This document shows positions 28,879-38,844 of a stretch of 64,000 bases of DNA, in pieces. This stretch comes from Roseibaca calidilacus (GTDB taxonomy: Bacteria; Pseudomonadota; Alphaproteobacteria; Rhodobacterales; Rhodobacteraceae): NCBI RefSeq assembly GCF_001517585.1, contig NZ_FBYC01000001.1, positions 372,001 through 436,000 on the forward strand, given 5' to 3'. The notes under the pieces are model-generated. The model searched no databases and was not told the origin of the DNA. It worked only from the letters and a program-made list of their open reading frames with translations. Position 1 is the stretch's first letter; each line of letters starts with the position of its first letter. The position numbers were made by a program, and so were the translations under genes.

Positions 28879-29745
28879 ATGTCCAGTTCAGTCCAGCCCG
28901 CTCTGGCCGCCGACGCGCGCCCATGGACGAACCCCGATGCGACGCCGTTTATTTCGGTCAAGGGTGTGTCGAAGCGCTTCGGCCCTTTCACCGCCGTCAA
29001 CGACGTGACGCTTGATATTTACCGGGGCGAGGTGTTCTGCCTTCTGGGCGGGTCTGGCTGCGGCAAGACAACGCTGTTGCGGATGTTGGCAGGGTTTGAA
29101 ACCCCGACCGAGGGCAAGATCCTGATCGACGGCAAGGATATGGCCAATGTCCCCGCCGACCGTCGCCCCACCAATATGATGTTCCAGTCCTATGCGTTGT
29201 TTCCCCACATGACCGTGGAGAAGAACGTGGCCTATGGGTTGCTGCGCGAAGGCAAATCCAAGTCTGAGGCCATGGACCGCGTGGCACAAATGCTGAAATT
29301 GGTGAAACTGGAACCCTATGCCAGGCGCAAGCCGCATCAGCTATCGGGCGGCCAACGCCAGCGCGTGGCCTTGGCGCGGGCGCTGGTCAAGCAACCCAAG
29401 GTGCTGCTGCTGGATGAACCTTTGGGTGCCTTGGACAAGAAACTGCGCGAGGAAACCCAGTTCGAGTTGATCCGCATTCAAGAAACCTTGGGCGTGACCT
29501 TCATTGTCGTGACCCATGACCAAGAAGAGGCGATGACGCTCGCCACCCGTATCGGCGTTATGACCGAAGGGGAAATCCGCCAGATCGGCGAACCGCGCCA
29601 GATATATGAAACCCCAAACAGCCGCTTCGTGGCCGATTTTATCGGCTCTGTGAACCTGTTCGAGGGCCAGATCGCGTCGATAGAGGGCACGCAGGCCGCG
29701 GTTGAAACGGCTGATCTGGGCCGCGTCATCATCACCCCGCCATAG
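28879..29745 (+). CDS. Polyamine-type ABC transporter ATPase (PotA-like), ends at a premature TAG
   Basis: 288 aa. All ATPase motifs are present: Walker A GGSGCGKTTLL (about 56-66), Q-loop MMFQSYALFP, signature LSGGQRQRVALARAL, Walker B VLLLDEPLGALD and switch His in VTHDQEEAM. The reading frame stops with TAG at 29743-29745, in the middle of where the C-terminal TOBE region should begin, and the TOBE sequence continues in the same frame directly downstream (29746-30024). A PotA protein is normally about 370-380 aa, so this is a truncated product unless TAG is read through or the base is a sequencing error. Third element of the operon after the binding protein. Confidence 0.85.
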   Translation: MSSSVQPALAADARPWTNPDATPFISVKGVSKRFGPFTAVNDVTLDIYRGEVFCLLGGSGCGKTTLLRMLAGFETPTEGKILIDGKDMANVPADRRPTNMMFQSYALFPHMTVEKNVAYGLLREGKSKSEAMDRVAQMLKLVKLEPYARRKPHQLSGGQRQRVALARALVKQPKVLLLDEPLGALDKKLREETQFELIRIQETLGVTFIVVTHDQEEAMTLATRIGVMTEGEIRQIGEPRQIYETPNSRFVADFIGSVNLFEGQIASIEGTQAAVETADLGRVIITPP

Positions 29746-30020
29746 GGGATGAACGTTGGGCAGGCCGTGACGCTGGCCATTCGCCCCGAGCGCTTCACAC
29801 TGTCGCGCATAGCGCCCGCTGAGGGCACAGTGAATACCACCCGCGCCATGGTGCGCGATGTGGGATATGGCGGGCATATCAGCAGCTACCGCCTGAAATT
29901 AGGCAATGGCCGCGTTGTGTCCGCCACGCAGTCGAACCGCCTGCGCGACGAAGACCCGATCACATGGGACGAGGAAATCTCGATCACCTTTCCGTCCTCT
30001 GTCGTGCGGGTGCTGACCCA

Positions 30021-30024
<4 letters not shown>
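29746..30024 (+). pseudogene. Detached TOBE domain of the PotA-like ATPase (in-frame stop upstream)
   Basis: In the same frame as the ATPase, three bases after its TAG an ATG at 29749 opens 91 codons: AVTLAIRPERFTLSR and GYGGHISSYRLKLGNGRVV are the TOBE_2 domain that normally ends PotA. One base change (CAG to TAG, a Gln codon) would explain the break. No good ribosome site precedes this ATG, though the stop-start spacing could allow re-initiation. It overlaps the permease start by four bases (ATGA), as an intact ATPase would. Confidence 0.8.
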
Positions 30025-31087
<1,063 letters not shown>

Positions 31088-31091
<4 letters not shown>

Positions 31092-31888
31092 GAGGATCGT
31101 GGTTCCTGCCCGTGGCGTCGTTTTTGGGGTTTGCGTTTCTTTACATCCCGATCCTGTCGTTGATTATCTATTCCTTCAACGACAGTCAGTTGGTCACGGT
31201 CTGGGGTGGGTTTTCGACTCGTTGGTATGGCGAATTGCTGAATGACGCGCAAATTTTGGGCGCGGCGTGGATCAGCCTGAAAGTGGGCCTGTTGTCCGCG
31301 ACCATCGCCACCGTGATCGGAACTTTAGCCGCCTTCGTGCTGACCCGCTTTGGCCGCTTCCGGGGCCGCTTGCTGATGACGGGGATGGTGACAGCCCCGC
31401 TGGTCATGCCCGAAGTGCTGATCGGCCTGTCTTTGCTTTTGCTGTTCGTGTCGATGGAGCTGGCGCTGGGCTGGCCGTCAGAGCGCGGCATGGTCACGGT
31501 CGTGATCGCGCATTCGACCTTTTGCGCAGCCTATGTGGCCGTGATCGCGCAATCGCGCCTGCGCGACATGGATGACAGCTTGGAAGAAGCCGCGCGCGAT
31601 CTGGGCGCAGGCCCCTTGCGGGTGTTCTTCGACATTACCATTCCAGTGATCGCGCCTGCACTGGTGTCGGGCTGGCTTTTGGCCTTCACATTGTCGCTGG
31701 ATGATCTGGTCATCGCGTCTTTCGTGTCGGGGCCGGGGGCGTCGACCTTGCCGATGGTGATCTTTTCCAAGGTCCGGTTGGGCGTCAGCCCAGATGTGAA
31801 CGCGTTGGCGACATTGATTATTCTGGTTGTCGCCATCGCGGTCAGCATCGCGGGTTGGGTGCTTTATCGTCAAGCGCGGCGCGGATAA
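31088..31888 (+). CDS. ABC transporter permease, PotC/PotI-like
   Basis: 266 aa, six membrane helices and the EAA loop EAARDLGAGPLRVFFDITIPVIAPAL. N-terminus FLYIPILSLIIYSFNDSQ is typical of PotC/PotI. Overlaps the previous permease by four bases, so coupled translation. Last gene of the operon. A small hairpin (GTGGCAG/CTGCCAC) lies at 31941-31959. Confidence 0.9.
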
Positions 31889-31940
31889 CCCGCGCGCTTG
31901 GCGCGAACCGCTACTGCGTAGAGATCTTAAGACAGCTTTC

Positions 31941-31959
31941 GTGGCAGAATTGCTGCCAC
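31941..31959. terminator. Hairpin after the transporter operon
   Basis: Perfect 7-bp stem GTGGCAG/CTGCCAC with a 5-base loop, about 50 bases after the last permease stop. No T run follows, so termination strength is doubtful. Confidence 0.35.
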
Positions 31960-32059
31960 ATTGCGCGCGAGAACATCACATAAGACATTGATAATTTGGG
32001 GTAATATGCAGTCTCGAAGCCCCTTCGGGCCTGCCACCGTTACATGTTCGGATTATCGG

Positions 32060-32144
32060 TGGTGCGGGCGGCGGGACTTGAACCCGCACGAGCCAGGCTC
32101 GAGCGATTTTAAGTCGCTTGTGTCTACCATTCCACCACGCCCGC
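32060..32144 (-). tRNA. tRNA-Leu (TAA)
   Basis: Minus strand: acceptor GCGGGCG/CGCCCGC, D arm GGTGGAATGGTAGACAC, anticodon arm AGCGACTTAAAATCGCT giving TAA, a long variable arm (CGAGCCTGGCTCG) and T arm GGGTTCAAGTCCC, with encoded ACCA. 85 bases. Confidence 0.94.
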
Positions 32145-32256
32145 ACGCGCCCTTTCCTAGGCAATGACCGGACAAACGCAAGCGGTTTTTGGCTTGCGGT
32201 ATCTGCGGCCGTGAAATGGGCTTATGGTTCCGCGTTGCACACCGTCTGCCCCGGTC

Positions 32257-33684
32257 CTACCGGGTCAGCAATATCGCCGATATCGGCACCACTGCGACCT
32301 GATCAGCGCGTCCATCGCTGCGCCACATTTCCAGCGCTTCCATCGTGGCGTCGTTGGCCGCGTCGCCGAAGACGATGACTTCTCCGATCTGGCTGGCCTG
32401 AAACACCGCCCGGTCAAGGTAGCGGCGAATCGTGAAGGGGCTTTGATCCTCGTCATCAAGCACCCGGAACACCTGCGCATGGGGCACGCCTTCGCGGTCG
32501 GCGGCGCTGTCCACGCGCGACAACCCACCGGCAAAGCTGACTAACCCATGCCCATCGCGCGCGACCAGCGGCAGCACTTGGTCCGTCAGGTTGGTGTTGC
32601 GTGAAAACCCGCCGCGCGGCAGGTCCAGCACGCCCACCGCTTGCGGCAGGCTGTCGAACCATGCGCCGAAGGTGATGTCCAGATCTGTAGCTTGCGCGCC
32701 ATCGGGCAGGCCATTTGCAAGGATCAACACCTCTTTTCCGGCCTCGCGATACAGATCTGCGGCTTCCGCTGCGCTGGGGTCCATCGGGTTCAGGGCGATC
32801 GTGACGGGCAGTTCCAGCGCCGCAAGGGCCCGGCGCAGCGGGGTTGGCAAACCCGGATCGTTCAGCACCACGGCCATCAGCGGCCCGTCGTCGAAAGTGC
32901 CGCTGAAACTGCTGTTGCGTTCCAGCGCGGTCGCGGGGGCTGGCGGGTCTTCGGGTTGGGGATCTGGTGCAGGCTCTGCGGCTGGCTGTCCGGGCATGCC
33001 GGTAATGCGGGTGCCGGGCAGGCCGGGTAGGTCTGCTGCGCTGTCTTCTGGGGCGGCCTGTGCCGCGTCCGGGGCGCTGGGCGGGGGCGGCAAAGGCTGA
33101 TCGCGCGGCGGGACGGGCGCGTCTGGCAAGCCGCGCGTTGCCGCACGAAGGTCAGGGTCCGGCATTGAGGGGGGCGATGTGTCAGTCAGCGCCGCTGCGT
33201 TGTCGGATGCGGGCGCTTCCGTGTCAGCCATCTGGGGGGCAGGGGATGGGCTTGGGGGCGTCGTGTCCTGCGGCATCATCAACTCTGCGGGCAGGTCCGC
33301 AGGCGCAGGGTCCACCGTTGGCGCTTGCTCTGGCATCTCTGGCACGGGGTCTTGAACCGGGTCCGGCAACGCGAGCGGCGCAGTACTTGGTGCCGGGTCC
33401 ATGGCAAATTCCGGTTCTGGCACAGGCGCGTCAGCTTCCGGTTCCGGCGCGTCAGCCTGTTCGGTGGTCTCAACCTCCGTGGGTTCCGGTTCGGGTGCAG
33501 GCGCGTCCGGGGGCGGTGCGGTTTGGGGTGCAGGATCTGCTGGCAGGGCTTCCGGGCTGGACGATGCCGGGATGCCGGATATGTCCCGAGAGACTGGCGG
33601 CGCGACAACAACGCTCCCGACAAAGCCAAGCGCGACCACTGCGCTGCCCAAAAGCCCCCCTGTCAGACCATTTAGCCGTATCAT
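32257..33684 (-). CDS. Divergent polysaccharide deacetylase (YibQ/DUF610) with long Pro/Ala/Glu-rich linker
   Basis: 475 aa. An N-terminal membrane anchor (residues about 5-28), then about 230 residues of low-complexity Pro, Ala, Glu and Asp (repeated PAPEPEP-type runs), then the divergent deacetylase domain (about 265-475: MAVVLNDPGLPTPLRRALAAL, VTIALNPMDPSA, VGVLDLPRGGFSR). The family is periplasmic and lacks some catalytic residues of true deacetylases; its role is not settled, with links to septal peptidoglycan. The linker would span the periplasm. Start 33684 gives the anchor. Divergent from trpG. Confidence 0.85.
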   Translation of the reverse strand: MIRLNGLTGGLLGSAVVALGFVGSVVVAPPVSRDISGIPASSSPEALPADPAPQTAPPPDAPAPEPEPTEVETTEQADAPEPEADAPVPEPEFAMDPAPSTAPLALPDPVQDPVPEMPEQAPTVDPAPADLPAELMMPQDTTPPSPSPAPQMADTEAPASDNAAALTDTSPPSMPDPDLRAATRGLPDAPVPPRDQPLPPPPSAPDAAQAAPEDSAADLPGLPGTRITGMPGQPAAEPAPDPQPEDPPAPATALERNSSFSGTFDDGPLMAVVLNDPGLPTPLRRALAALELPVTIALNPMDPSAAEAADLYREAGKEVLILANGLPDGAQATDLDITFGAWFDSLPQAVGVLDLPRGGFSRNTNLTDQVLPLVARDGHGLVSFAGGLSRVDSAADREGVPHAQVFRVLDDEDQSPFTIRRYLDRAVFQASQIGEVIVFGDAANDATMEALEMWRSDGRADQVAVVPISAILLTR

Positions 33685-33834
33685 GCCACCTGCGCCCCCG
33701 ACCATTACACTATTTGGTGTTTCCCATAATCACCCGCGCCTTGCAATGCATTGGCGTAGGCATGCTTGACCTTGGCGCTTCGGCAGGGGCATGTAGGGGC
33801 ACGATTTGCCCATTCGCCCCGGAAAGGCGCGCCC

Positions 33835-34416
33835 ATGCTGCTGCTGATAGATAATTACGACAGCTTCACCTATAATCTGGTCCATTATTTCGGAGAGTTG
33901 GGGGCCGATGTCACCGTTCACCGAAACGATGCGCTGGATGTGCAAGCGGCGATGGCGCTGAACCCGTCGGCGATCGTGCTGTCCCCCGGTCCGTGCGACC
34001 CGGACCAAGCGGGCATTTGCCTGCCGCTGACGCTGGCTGCGGCGGAAGCGCGCATTCCGCTGCTGGGGGTCTGCCTTGGGCATCAGACCATCGGGCAGGC
34101 CTTTGGCGGCAAGGTGGTGCGCGCGCCCGACATCGTGCATGGCAAACTGGGCGCGATGCATCATGCCGGGCAGGGCGTGTTTGCCGGTCTGCCCTCGCCG
34201 CTGATGGCCACGCGCTATCATTCATTGGTGGTCGAGCGTGACAGCCTGCCCGCGTGTCTGGAAATCACAAGCTGGCTGGAGGATGGCCTAATCATGGGGC
34301 TGCGGCACCTGGAATTGCCTATAGAAGGCGTGCAGTTCCACCCTGAAAGCATTCGCTCGGAACATGGTCACGCCATGCTGCGCAATTTTCTGGGCCGGGC
34401 GCAGGTGACGGCATGA
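33835..34416 (+). CDS. trpG: Anthranilate synthase glutamine amidotransferase subunit
   Basis: 193 aa class I glutaminase giving ammonia to anthranilate synthase (it may also serve 4-amino-4-deoxychorismate synthase). Catalytic triad visible: Cys in [12 protein letters not shown], and His-Glu in VQFHPESI. N-terminus [17 protein letters not shown] is the family start. GGAAAGG precedes the ATG. Overlaps trpD by four bases. trpE is not in this window. Confidence 0.93.
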   Translation: MLLLIDNYDSFTYNLVHYFGELGADVTVHRNDALDVQAAMALNPSAIVLSPGPCDPDQAGICLPLTLAAAEARIPLLGVCLGHQTIGQAFGGKVVRAPDIVHGKLGAMHHAGQGVFAGLPSPLMATRYHSLVVERDSLPACLEITSWLEDGLIMGLRHLELPIEGVQFHPESIRSEHGHAMLRNFLGRAQVTA

Positions 34417-35435
34417 TGGCGGATCTTAAACCACTGATCGCCTTGGCCGCCGAGGGGCCGCTGACCCGCGCGCAGGCAGAAACCGCATTCAACCTGCTGT
34501 TTGAAGGGCAGGCCACGCCCGCGCAGATGGGCGGTTTCCTGATGGCGCTGCGCACCCGTGGAGAGGTCGTCGATGAATACGCCGCCGCCGCCAGCGTGAT
34601 GCGCGCCAAATGCGTGGCCGTCCGCGCGCCCGCAGGCGCGATGGATATTGTCGGCACCGGCGGCGATGGCAAGGGCACGCTGAACATCTCGACCGCGACG
34701 GCCTTTGTCGTGGCAGGCGCAGGCGTGCCGGTGGCGAAACATGGCAATCGCAATCTGTCGTCCAAGTCCGGCGCGGCAGATGCGCTGGGTGCCTTGGGTA
34801 TTGACGTCATGGTCGGGCCAGAGGTGGTTGAACGCGGGCTGGCAGAGGCCGGGATCGGTTTCATGATGGCGCCCATGCATCATCCGGCAATGCGCCATGT
34901 CGGCCCGGTGCGGATGGAATTGGGCACCCGCACCATCTTCAATATCCTTGGTCCCTTGACCAATCCGGCGGGCGTAACGCGGCAGTTGACCGGCGCGTTC
35001 AGCCCAGCCTTGTTGCGCCCCATGGCGCAGACATTGCAAGCATTGGGGTCCGACCGCGCATGGCTGGTGCATGGCGGCGACGGCACGGACGAGCTGTCGA
35101 TCGCGGCCCCCTCACAGGTGGTGGCGCTGGAAGATGGCGCGCTGCGCGAGTTTACAGTGCACCCGCAAGATGCAGGTTTGCCCCTTCACCCGTTTGAGGA
35201 CCTGATCGGCGGCAGCCCAGAGGCGAATGCACAGGAGCTGTCCGCGCTGTTGGAGGGGGACGGGCGGCCCGCCTATCGTGATGCCGTGTTGCTGAACACG
35301 GCCGCAGCACTTGTGGTGGCTCAAAAAGCAACAACCCTGCCCGAAGGGGTAGAGATGGCGCGCGCCAGTATCAACAGCGGTGCGGCGATGGGGGCGGTAC
35401 AGGCTTTGGCCCGTGTCAGCCCTTCAAAAACCTGA
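34413..35435 (+). CDS. trpD: Anthranilate phosphoribosyltransferase
   Basis: 340 aa. Joins anthranilate to PRPP in tryptophan synthesis. PRPP site [29 protein letters not shown], and [16 protein letters not shown]. Full length. Start overlaps the trpG stop (ATGA). Confidence 0.95.
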   Translation: MMADLKPLIALAAEGPLTRAQAETAFNLLFEGQATPAQMGGFLMALRTRGEVVDEYAAAASVMRAKCVAVRAPAGAMDIVGTGGDGKGTLNISTATAFVVAGAGVPVAKHGNRNLSSKSGAADALGALGIDVMVGPEVVERGLAEAGIGFMMAPMHHPAMRHVGPVRMELGTRTIFNILGPLTNPAGVTRQLTGAFSPALLRPMAQTLQALGSDRAWLVHGGDGTDELSIAAPSQVVALEDGALREFTVHPQDAGLPLHPFEDLIGGSPEANAQELSALLEGDGRPAYRDAVLLNTAAALVVAQKATTLPEGVEMARASINSGAAMGAVQALARVSPSKT

Positions 35436-35449
35436 CCAAAGGAACGAAG

Positions 35450-36256
35450 ATGGCCGACATTCTGGACAAGATCAAAACCTACAAACTGGAAGAGGTCGCC
35501 CATCGCAAGGCTGTCCGACCGACCTCTCGGGTCGAGGCGGCGGCAAAGGCGGCCAGCGCGCCGCGCGGGTTCGAAGCGGCATTGCGCGCGGCACAGGTCA
35601 CGGGCTACGGGCTGATCGCGGAAATCAAGAAGGCCAGCCCGTCCAAGGGGCTGATCCGCCCCGATTTCGACCCGCCTGCCTTGGCGCAGGCCTATGCCAA
35701 AGGGGGCGCGACCTGCCTGAGCGTGCTGACAGATACGCCCAGCTTTCAGGGTGCCGATGATTTCCTTGTGCAAGCGCGCGCAGCCTGCGATTTGCCCGCG
35801 TTGCGCAAGGATTTCCTGTATGACACCTACCAAGTGTCCGAAGCTCGCGCGCTTGGGGCCGATTGCATCTTGATTATCATGGCCTCTGTCAGCGACGCGC
35901 AGGCGGCGGATCTGGAAGATGCAGCCTTTCACTGGGGCATGGATGTGCTGATCGAAGTGCATGACGCGCCCGAACTGGAGCGCGCGCTGCGCCTGAAATC
36001 GCCGCTTCTGGGGATCAATAACCGCAATCTGAAAACGTTCGAGGTCACGCTGGGGACCACGCGCGCGCTGGCCCCCATGGTGCCCGAAGACCGGTTGCTG
36101 GTCTGCGAAAGCGGGCTGTTCACCCCTGCCGATCTGGCCGAAATGGCCCGCACGGGAGCACGCAGCTTCCTGATTGGTGAAAGCCTGATGCGGCAAGATG
36201 ATGTGGCCGCGGCCACCGCGACCCTCCTTGCCAACCCGGTTCTGGCAGAGGTGTGA
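35450..36256 (+). CDS. trpC: Indole-3-glycerol-phosphate synthase
   Basis: 268 aa TIM barrel, stand-alone (no fused isomerase). Marks: [14 protein letters not shown] (catalytic Lys), [27 protein letters not shown] and [19 protein letters not shown] lies before the ATG. The next gene, moaC, starts one base after its stop. Confidence 0.95.
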   Translation: MADILDKIKTYKLEEVAHRKAVRPTSRVEAAAKAASAPRGFEAALRAAQVTGYGLIAEIKKASPSKGLIRPDFDPPALAQAYAKGGATCLSVLTDTPSFQGADDFLVQARAACDLPALRKDFLYDTYQVSEARALGADCILIIMASVSDAQAADLEDAAFHWGMDVLIEVHDAPELERALRLKSPLLGINNRNLKTFEVTLGTTRALAPMVPEDRLLVCESGLFTPADLAEMARTGARSFLIGESLMRQDDVAAATATLLANPVLAEV

Positions 36257-36257
36257 C

Positions 36258-36737
36258 ATGGCTGACCTGACCCATTTCGACGCCCAAGGCCATGCCCATA
36301 TGGTCGATGTCTCTGACAAGGCTGTGACCGCGCGCGTGGCCGTCGCCACCAGCGCGGTGCAGATGCAGCCCGACACGCTGGCGCTTGTCACCGAGCAGCG
36401 CGCCAAGAAGGGCGATGTTCTGGGCGTGGCGCGGTTGGCCGGGATCATGGGGGCAAAGCGCTGCGCCGATCTGATCCCGCTGTGCCACCCGTTGCCGATT
36501 ACTAAGGTCGCGGTGGATCTGGACGTGGACGAAACCCTGCCGGGCATCCGTATTCGCGCCGAAGTGCGCACCACCGGCCAGACCGGGGTAGAGATGGAAG
36601 CCCTGACCGCCGCAACCGTCGCCGCGCTGACCGTCTATGACATGCTGAAAGCGGCGGAAAAATCCATGCGCATCCTCGACACGCAAGTGGTGCTGAAGGA
36701 TGGCGGCAAATCCGGCCGGTATGAGGTGGGCGCATGA
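36258..36737 (+). CDS. moaC: Cyclic pyranopterin monophosphate synthase
   Basis: 159 aa. Makes cPMP from the MoaA product in molybdenum-cofactor synthesis. Marks: [29 protein letters not shown] and the C-terminal [11 protein letters not shown]. Overlaps moeA by four bases, so the pair is coupled; placed in the tryptophan operon with no pathway link visible. Confidence 0.95.
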   Translation: MADLTHFDAQGHAHMVDVSDKAVTARVAVATSAVQMQPDTLALVTEQRAKKGDVLGVARLAGIMGAKRCADLIPLCHPLPITKVAVDLDVDETLPGIRIRAEVRTTGQTGVEMEALTAATVAALTVYDMLKAAEKSMRILDTQVVLKDGGKSGRYEVGA

Positions 36738-37912
36738 TCTCTGTCGAAGAAGCGCTGGCGCAGATCTTTGCGCTGACCATGCCCTTGCCCACGGAAACCG
36801 TTCCATTGGCGCAGGCCGCGGGCCGCGTGTTGCGGGCCCCGCTATGCGCGGGGCGTGACCAGCCGCCTTTTGCCGCTTCGGCAATGGATGGCTATGCCGT
36901 GGCAGGGCCGGTTGGGCCGGGCCAGCGCTATCGCGTGACCGGCGAAGCGGCGGCGGGCCATATGTTTGCGGGCCATGTCGGACCGGGCGAAGCAGTGCGC
37001 ATTTTCACCGGCGCGCCCGTGCCACCCGGCGCGACAGAGGTTGTGATACAGGAAGATGTGACGCGCGATGGCGACACGATCACCCTGCGGGACGCCTTGG
37101 GCCGCGGCCCGAATATCCGCCCGCAAGGGCAGGATTTTCGCGCAGGCGACCAGATCAGCGCGCCGCGCCGGTTGCGCGGGGTGGATCTGGGGCTGATCGC
37201 CGCGATGAATTGCGCCGAGGTGACAGTCACCCGCCGCCCCGATGTCGCGATTATCGCCACCGGGGATGAACTGGTCATGCCGGGCGAACAGCCGCGCGCC
37301 GATCAGATTATCGCGTCGAACGCCTTTGCCCTGAAAGCCATGGCCGAAGCCGAGGGCGCGACAGCCCGCATTCTGCCCATCGCCCGCGATACCGAAGCCA
37401 GCCTGCGCGCGGTGTTCGACCTTGCCCAAGGCGCTGATGTGATCGTAACGATCGGCGGCGCTTCTGTAGGCGATCACGATCTGGTCGGGCCGGTGGCCGA
37501 TGCTATGGGGGCCACCCGCGCGTTCTACAAGGTCGCGCTGCGCCCCGGCAAACCGCTTATGGCCGGACAGCTTGGGTCGGCGCTGCTGCTGGGTCTGCCC
37601 GGCAATCCGGTGTCTTCCATCGTCTGCGGGTATCTGTTCTTGCGGCCTGCGCTGCGGGCAATGCAGGGCTTGGGGCATTATCCGCTGCCAACCAATAGCG
37701 CCGCCTTGGGTTGCGACCTGCCGCAGAACGGCCCGCGCGCGCATTACATGCGGGCCACGCTTGGCCCCGGCGGCACGATCACCCCGGTCAGCAGCCAAGA
37801 CAGCGCGTTGTTGTCACTTCTGGCGCTGTCCAACGCGCTGTTGGTGCGCCCGGCCCATGATGGGCCGCGCAAGGCAGGTGAACAAATGCGGTATATCGCG
37901 CTTGACCTGTGA
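36734..37912 (+). CDS. moeA: Molybdopterin molybdenumtransferase
   Basis: 392 aa. Inserts molybdate into adenylated molybdopterin. Domains: N-terminal ([20 protein letters not shown]), the MoCF domain ([41 protein letters not shown]) and C-terminal barrel. Full length. Its stop lies three bases before the LexA box, so lexA may be expressed both from this operon and from its own promoter. Confidence 0.95.
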   Translation: MISVEEALAQIFALTMPLPTETVPLAQAAGRVLRAPLCAGRDQPPFAASAMDGYAVAGPVGPGQRYRVTGEAAAGHMFAGHVGPGEAVRIFTGAPVPPGATEVVIQEDVTRDGDTITLRDALGRGPNIRPQGQDFRAGDQISAPRRLRGVDLGLIAAMNCAEVTVTRRPDVAIIATGDELVMPGEQPRADQIIASNAFALKAMAEAEGATARILPIARDTEASLRAVFDLAQGADVIVTIGGASVGDHDLVGPVADAMGATRAFYKVALRPGKPLMAGQLGSALLLGLPGNPVSSIVCGYLFLRPALRAMQGLGHYPLPTNSAALGCDLPQNGPRAHYMRATLGPGGTITPVSSQDSALLSLLALSNALLVRPAHDGPRKAGEQMRYIALDL

Positions 37913-37915
37913 GCG

Positions 37916-37930
37916 GAACAGAGTTAGAAC
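37916..37930 (+). promoter_or_regulatory. SOS box (alphaproteobacterial LexA operator)
   Basis: GAAC, seven bases (AGAGTTA), GAAC: an exact match to the GAAC-N7-GAAC operator of alphaproteobacterial LexA. It lies 35 bases before the lexA start, as expected for self-repression. Confidence 0.88.
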
Positions 37931-37964
37931 ATAGGACAGGTGGGCCAAGTCGAAAGGCAGCGCA

Positions 37965-38657
37965 ATGCTGACACGCAAGCAAATCGAACTGCTCAAGCTG
38001 ATCCACACGCGGATGGAGAAAGAGGGCGTTGCGCCCTCTTTTGACGAGATGAAGGACGCGCTTGATCTGCGATCCAAATCGGGAATTCACCGTCTTATCA
38101 CCGCCTTGGAAGAGCGTGGGTTCATTCGCCGCCTGCCGCATCGGGCGCGGGCGATCGAAGTGCTGAAATTGCCAGATGCCTTGGGCAAAGCGGGGTTCGA
38201 AGCGCAGGTAATCGACGGGGGCGCGCCGGCGAAACCCACGCCCCCCGCACAATCCATGGCCGTGGAAGCGGCGGCGCTGACATTGTCGGTCATGGGCCGG
38301 ATTGCTGCTGGCACACCGATAGAAGCGATCAGCGAACCGATGCGCGACATTGCTGTGCCGGGTGCCATGCTGTCGGGGCGGGGTGAACATTACGCGCTGG
38401 AAGTGCAGGGCGATTCCATGATCGACCTTGGCATAAATGACGGCGACATTGTCGTGATTCGGCAACAAACCAGTGCTGATAATGGCGACATTGTCGTCGC
38501 GCTTGTGGATGATCATGAAGCGACCTTGAAGCGCTTCCGCAAGGTTGAAGGCATGATCGCGCTGGAAGCGGCGAACCCGGCTTATGAAACGCGCCTGCTG
38601 CCTGCGGCGCGCGTCAAGGTGCAGGGGCGGCTTGTCGGACTGATTCGCAGTTACTGA
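37965..38657 (+). CDS. lexA: LexA repressor
   Basis: 230 aa SOS repressor. N-terminal winged helix ([32 protein letters not shown]), self-cleavage site Ala115-Gly116 in [11 protein letters not shown], catalytic Ser151 in GDSMIDLG and Lys189 in ATLKRF. RecA-assisted self-cleavage lifts repression. The linker (about 65-100) is longer than in E. coli LexA, as is usual in alphaproteobacteria. An exact SOS box precedes it. Confidence 0.95.
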   Translation: MLTRKQIELLKLIHTRMEKEGVAPSFDEMKDALDLRSKSGIHRLITALEERGFIRRLPHRARAIEVLKLPDALGKAGFEAQVIDGGAPAKPTPPAQSMAVEAAALTLSVMGRIAAGTPIEAISEPMRDIAVPGAMLSGRGEHYALEVQGDSMIDLGINDGDIVVIRQQTSADNGDIVVALVDDHEATLKRFRKVEGMIALEAANPAYETRLLPAARVKVQGRLVGLIRSY

Positions 38658-38663
38658 TGAACT

Positions 38664-38683
38664 AGGGGGCGCTCGCGCCCCCT
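38664..38683. terminator. Hairpin after lexA
   Basis: 9-bp inverted repeat AGGGGGCGC/GCGCCCCCT, six bases after the lexA stop. A second small stem (TTGGGC/GCCCAA) follows at 38685-38699. No T run, so perhaps a GC-rich terminator working with the next hairpin. Confidence 0.5.
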
Positions 38684-38727
38684 CTTGGGCTGCGCCCAAT
38701 TCACCCCCTGAGGATATTTTTGCAAGA

Positions 38728-38757
38728 ATGAAACGAAGAGGGGGGTCTTCGTTTCAT
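38728..38757. repeat. Perfect 12-bp inverted repeat with G6 loop between lexA and prfC
   Basis: ATGAAACGAAGA, six G, then TCTTCGTTTCAT. It lies between the converging lexA and prfC genes and follows CCCCTGAGGATATTTTTG. It can fold on either strand, so a two-way terminator or a dispersed intergenic element are both possible. Confidence 0.6.
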
Positions 38758-38844
38758 GGGTGCGCGACAGGAGTGGTTGGCGTCTATCAAGGGAACGCGG
38801 GGAGGTCGTGATTTGCGCAGCGCTCGCGCAGGGGGCCTATGTCG

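Noticed and set aside
31961-32167. Plus-strand frame with RRDLNPHEPGSSDFKS over tRNA-Leu
   Set aside because: Another well-known artefact of translating the complement of a tRNA-Leu gene.
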